From contig CAZIOB010000062.1 of the NCBI GenBank assembly GCA_964540755.1, positions 21,604 to 85,603 on the forward strand: DNA of 64,000 bases, read 5' to 3'. The notes under the pieces are model-generated. The model was not told where the DNA came from. It saw only the letters and a list, made by a program, of their open reading frames with translations, and did no database searches. Of the stretch, positions 62,527 through 64,000 are shown in pieces (positions within the stretch are counted from its first letter, which is position 1; the number at the start of each line of letters is the position of its first letter). The DNA comes from JAAYJR01 sp964540755. Lineage in GTDB: Bacteria > Bacteroidota > Bacteroidia > Bacteroidales > Prolixibacteraceae. The translations under genes were made by a program, and so were the position numbers.

Positions 62527-62622
62527 AAAAGGATAAAAGGTATTGAATTTAATTTTTGATAAATATCTGAAAACAGTTTTCAGACCTGGTTAGTTAAAAC
62601 CAGATAATCCTTTTTATCCTTT
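62527..62622 (+). other. Structured intergenic element between gldN and the second gldK
   Basis: An outer stem of about 13 pairs with one bulge (A-rich GGATAAAAGG at 62528-62540 against CCTTTTTATCC at 62609-62622) encloses two hairpins. They are CTGAAAAC/GTTTTCAG (62567-62574 and 62576-62583) and CTGGTT/AACCAG (62586-62591 and 62598-62603). It could be a terminator, an RNA-processing site or a leader; no T-run directly follows. Confidence 0.4.
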
Positions 62623-62670
62623 AATTATCTGTACCGGCCAAAGGAAAAAGATATAATTTGTAAAGTAAGA

Positions 62671-64000
62671 ATGAGAAAAGTTTTAATATATATCATTGTG
62701 ATTATGGGATTGCTTTTCCATTCGTGCCATAATGAAATCAGGCAATTTCTTCCCGGGGGCGAAAAAAAATCGAAGAATTGGTTTGAGCCTACACCCTTCG
62801 GGATGGTATATATTAAAAGCAGTTCTCTCCTGATCGGTCCATCTGACGATCAGATTGATCAATCTAATAACAGCAACAAAAGGATTTCTGTCGGGGCATT
62901 CTGGATGGATGATACAGAAATAACAAATAATGAATACAGACAGTTCGTTTACTGGGTTCGTGATTCAATCGCCAGAAAATTATTAGGTCAGGTTTATCCT
63001 GACTTTTTAAATACTGAAGACAAATACGGAGTTCCCCTTGATAACCCCACTATCAACTGGAATGAAAAAATAGAATGGGATGATCCTGATTATCAGATGG
63101 CAATGGAAGAATTATACATCCCGGAAGAGGAACGTCTTGCTTTCTTTAAAGAGACAGATCCCCGTAAACTTATTTACGATTATCACTATATTGACTTTAA
63201 ACAGGCAGCCCGAAGAGAAAACAGTTATAATTTTGAAACACAAAAATACGAAGGCACAATTACAAACAAAGAGGGAGAAATGGTTCCTGTCGTAAACAGG
63301 AATTCCTTTTTAATCCATGAGTCAGTTCCGGTTTATCCTGATACTCTTTGCTGGATACGTGATTTTACTTATACCTATAATGAACCCTTTACACTGAAAT
63401 ACTTTTCCCATGTAGCATTTGACAATTATCCGGTGGTTGGCGTAAACTGGAAACAGGCAAAAGCTTTCTGCAACTGGCGGACAAAGTTATATGAAGATTT
63501 CAGTTCACGCCTTAATGAAATTCCGCCACACTATTACCGGTTACCGACAGAAGTTGAATGGGAAACAGCAGCCCGTGGAGGATTACAGAATAATATCTAC
63601 CCTTGGGGAAGTTATTATGTAAGAGATGTACAGGGATGTTATGTAGCAAACCTAAAACCCAATCGAGGCAATTATGTAGCTGACAGTCCTACTACAACAA
63701 CCGCCATGAAAGTGGGACAATTTGAGCCGAATGATTACGGCCTCTATGACATGGCGGGTAATGTCGCCGAATGGACAAATACTGCATTCTACGAAGCTGC
63801 ATATGAAATAACTCACGATTTAAATCCGGAAATCCAATATGACGCTGCTACAGACGATCCGCCGGTTATGAAAAGAAAAGTTATTCGCGGAGGTTCCTGG
63901 AAAGATATAAACTATTTTATCCGTAATGCTACAAGAAGCTATGAATACCAGGATACGGCAAAATCATATATAGGATTCAGGTGCGTGCGGTCATCTTTCA
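62671..64000 (+). CDS. Second GldK-like lipoprotein (3' end outside window)
   Basis: The frame is open from the ATG at 62671 to the last base, 443 codons; comparison with gldK suggests only a few residues are missing. The lipoprotein signal ends L-F-H-S-C (Cys19), as in gldK. The whole SUMF1-like fold is present: F-W-M-D-D-T-E-I-T-N-N-E-Y-R-Q-F-V, Y-R-L-P-T-E-V-E-W-E-T-A-A-R-G-G, G-N-V-A-E-W-T-N and S-Y-I-G-F-R-C-V-R. By eye it aligns with gldK over its full length with few gaps. It starts 190 bases after gldN, past a structured element. It may be an alternative ring subunit or the first gene of a second gldKLMN set. Confidence 0.88.
   Translation, partial: MRKVLIYIIVIMGLLFHSCHNEIRQFLPGGEKKSKNWFEPTPFGMVYIKSSSLLIGPSDDQIDQSNNSNKRISVGAFWMDDTEITNNEYRQFVYWVRDSIARKLLGQVYPDFLNTEDKYGVPLDNPTINWNEKIEWDDPDYQMAMEELYIPEEERLAFFKETDPRKLIYDYHYIDFKQAARRENSYNFETQKYEGTITNKEGEMVPVVNRNSFLIHESVPVYPDTLCWIRDFTYTYNEPFTLKYFSHVAFDNYPVVGVNWKQAKAFCNWRTKLYEDFSSRLNEIPPHYYRLPTEVEWETAARGGLQNNIYPWGSYYVRDVQGCYVANLKPNRGNYVADSPTTTTAMKVGQFEPNDYGLYDMAGNVAEWTNTAFYEAAYEITHDLNPEIQYDAATDDPPVMKRKVIRGGSWKDINYFIRNATRSYEYQDTAKSYIGFRCVRSSF

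Noticed and set aside
63080..63295. 71-codon plus-strand frame near the end
   Set aside because: Out of frame inside the second gldK, which is open to the window end.

Overview
The window is an AT-rich chromosomal segment of a Bacteroidota bacterium, most likely a Bacteroidales or Marinilabiliales-type anaerobe (taxonomic depth is inference). It carries a type IX secretion core (porP/sprF-gldK-gldL-gldM-gldN) with gldA, a TonB-dependent receptor with a carboxypeptidase-like N-terminal domain, the long Bacteroidota form of IspG, and many lipoproteins with Bacteroidota-style signal sequences. Genes mostly lack Shine-Dalgarno sequences. Many starts are preceded by the Bacteroidota -7 promoter element TAnnTTTG, which helped choose several starts. 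Nothing resembling rRNA, tRNA, CRISPR or a prophage was recognised.

Layout. 1-6.6 kb: end of an O-antigen ligase/polymerase gene, then housekeeping genes (efp, a DUF3108 protein, tsaB, the methionine-salvage pair mtnA-mtnP, pheS). 6.6-12.4 kb: a small membrane protein, then a sugar-metabolism block (aldo/keto reductase, lipoprotein, two xylose-isomerase-like TIM barrels, a Gfo/Idh/MocA dehydrogenase). 12.5-16.2 kb: a large membrane protein with an embedded, catalytically altered spermidine-synthase-like domain, followed by an AmrS-type radical SAM protein with an export-type N-terminus. 16.2-17.7 kb: three small exported proteins, then a 120-bp inverted-repeat element that looks like a MITE or IS remnant.

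17.9-30.7 kb reads as a phosphate-response island. It holds a TonB receptor and a beta-helix lipoprotein, two PhoR/PhoB-like two-component pairs, a porin-like protein whose promoter carries three 7-bp repeats at 11-bp spacing (a Pho-box-like pattern), and a PiT phosphate transporter with a PhoU-like tail. 30.8-33.8 kb: rpoN and asnS. 34.0-36.9 kb: a two-gene operon of a tetraheme NapC/NrfH-type cytochrome fused to a SUMF1 domain and an exported Gfo/Idh oxidoreductase. 37.1-55.3 kb: mostly housekeeping and envelope genes (ComF-type protein, ubiX, dnaG, an epimerase, a universal stress protein, metK, gldA, ispG, an M3 peptidase, a class A penicillin-binding protein, topA).

55.3-64 kb: an arginase-fold protein with degraded metal sites leads into porP/sprF and gldKLMN. 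The window ends inside a second gldK copy, so a second partial or complete gldKLMN set may follow. The best candidates for undescribed biology are the cytochrome-SUMF1/Gfo-Idh operon, the spermidine-synthase-like membrane protein with its radical SAM partner, the porin/lipoprotein hybrid under the Pho-box-like promoter, and the duplicated GldK.
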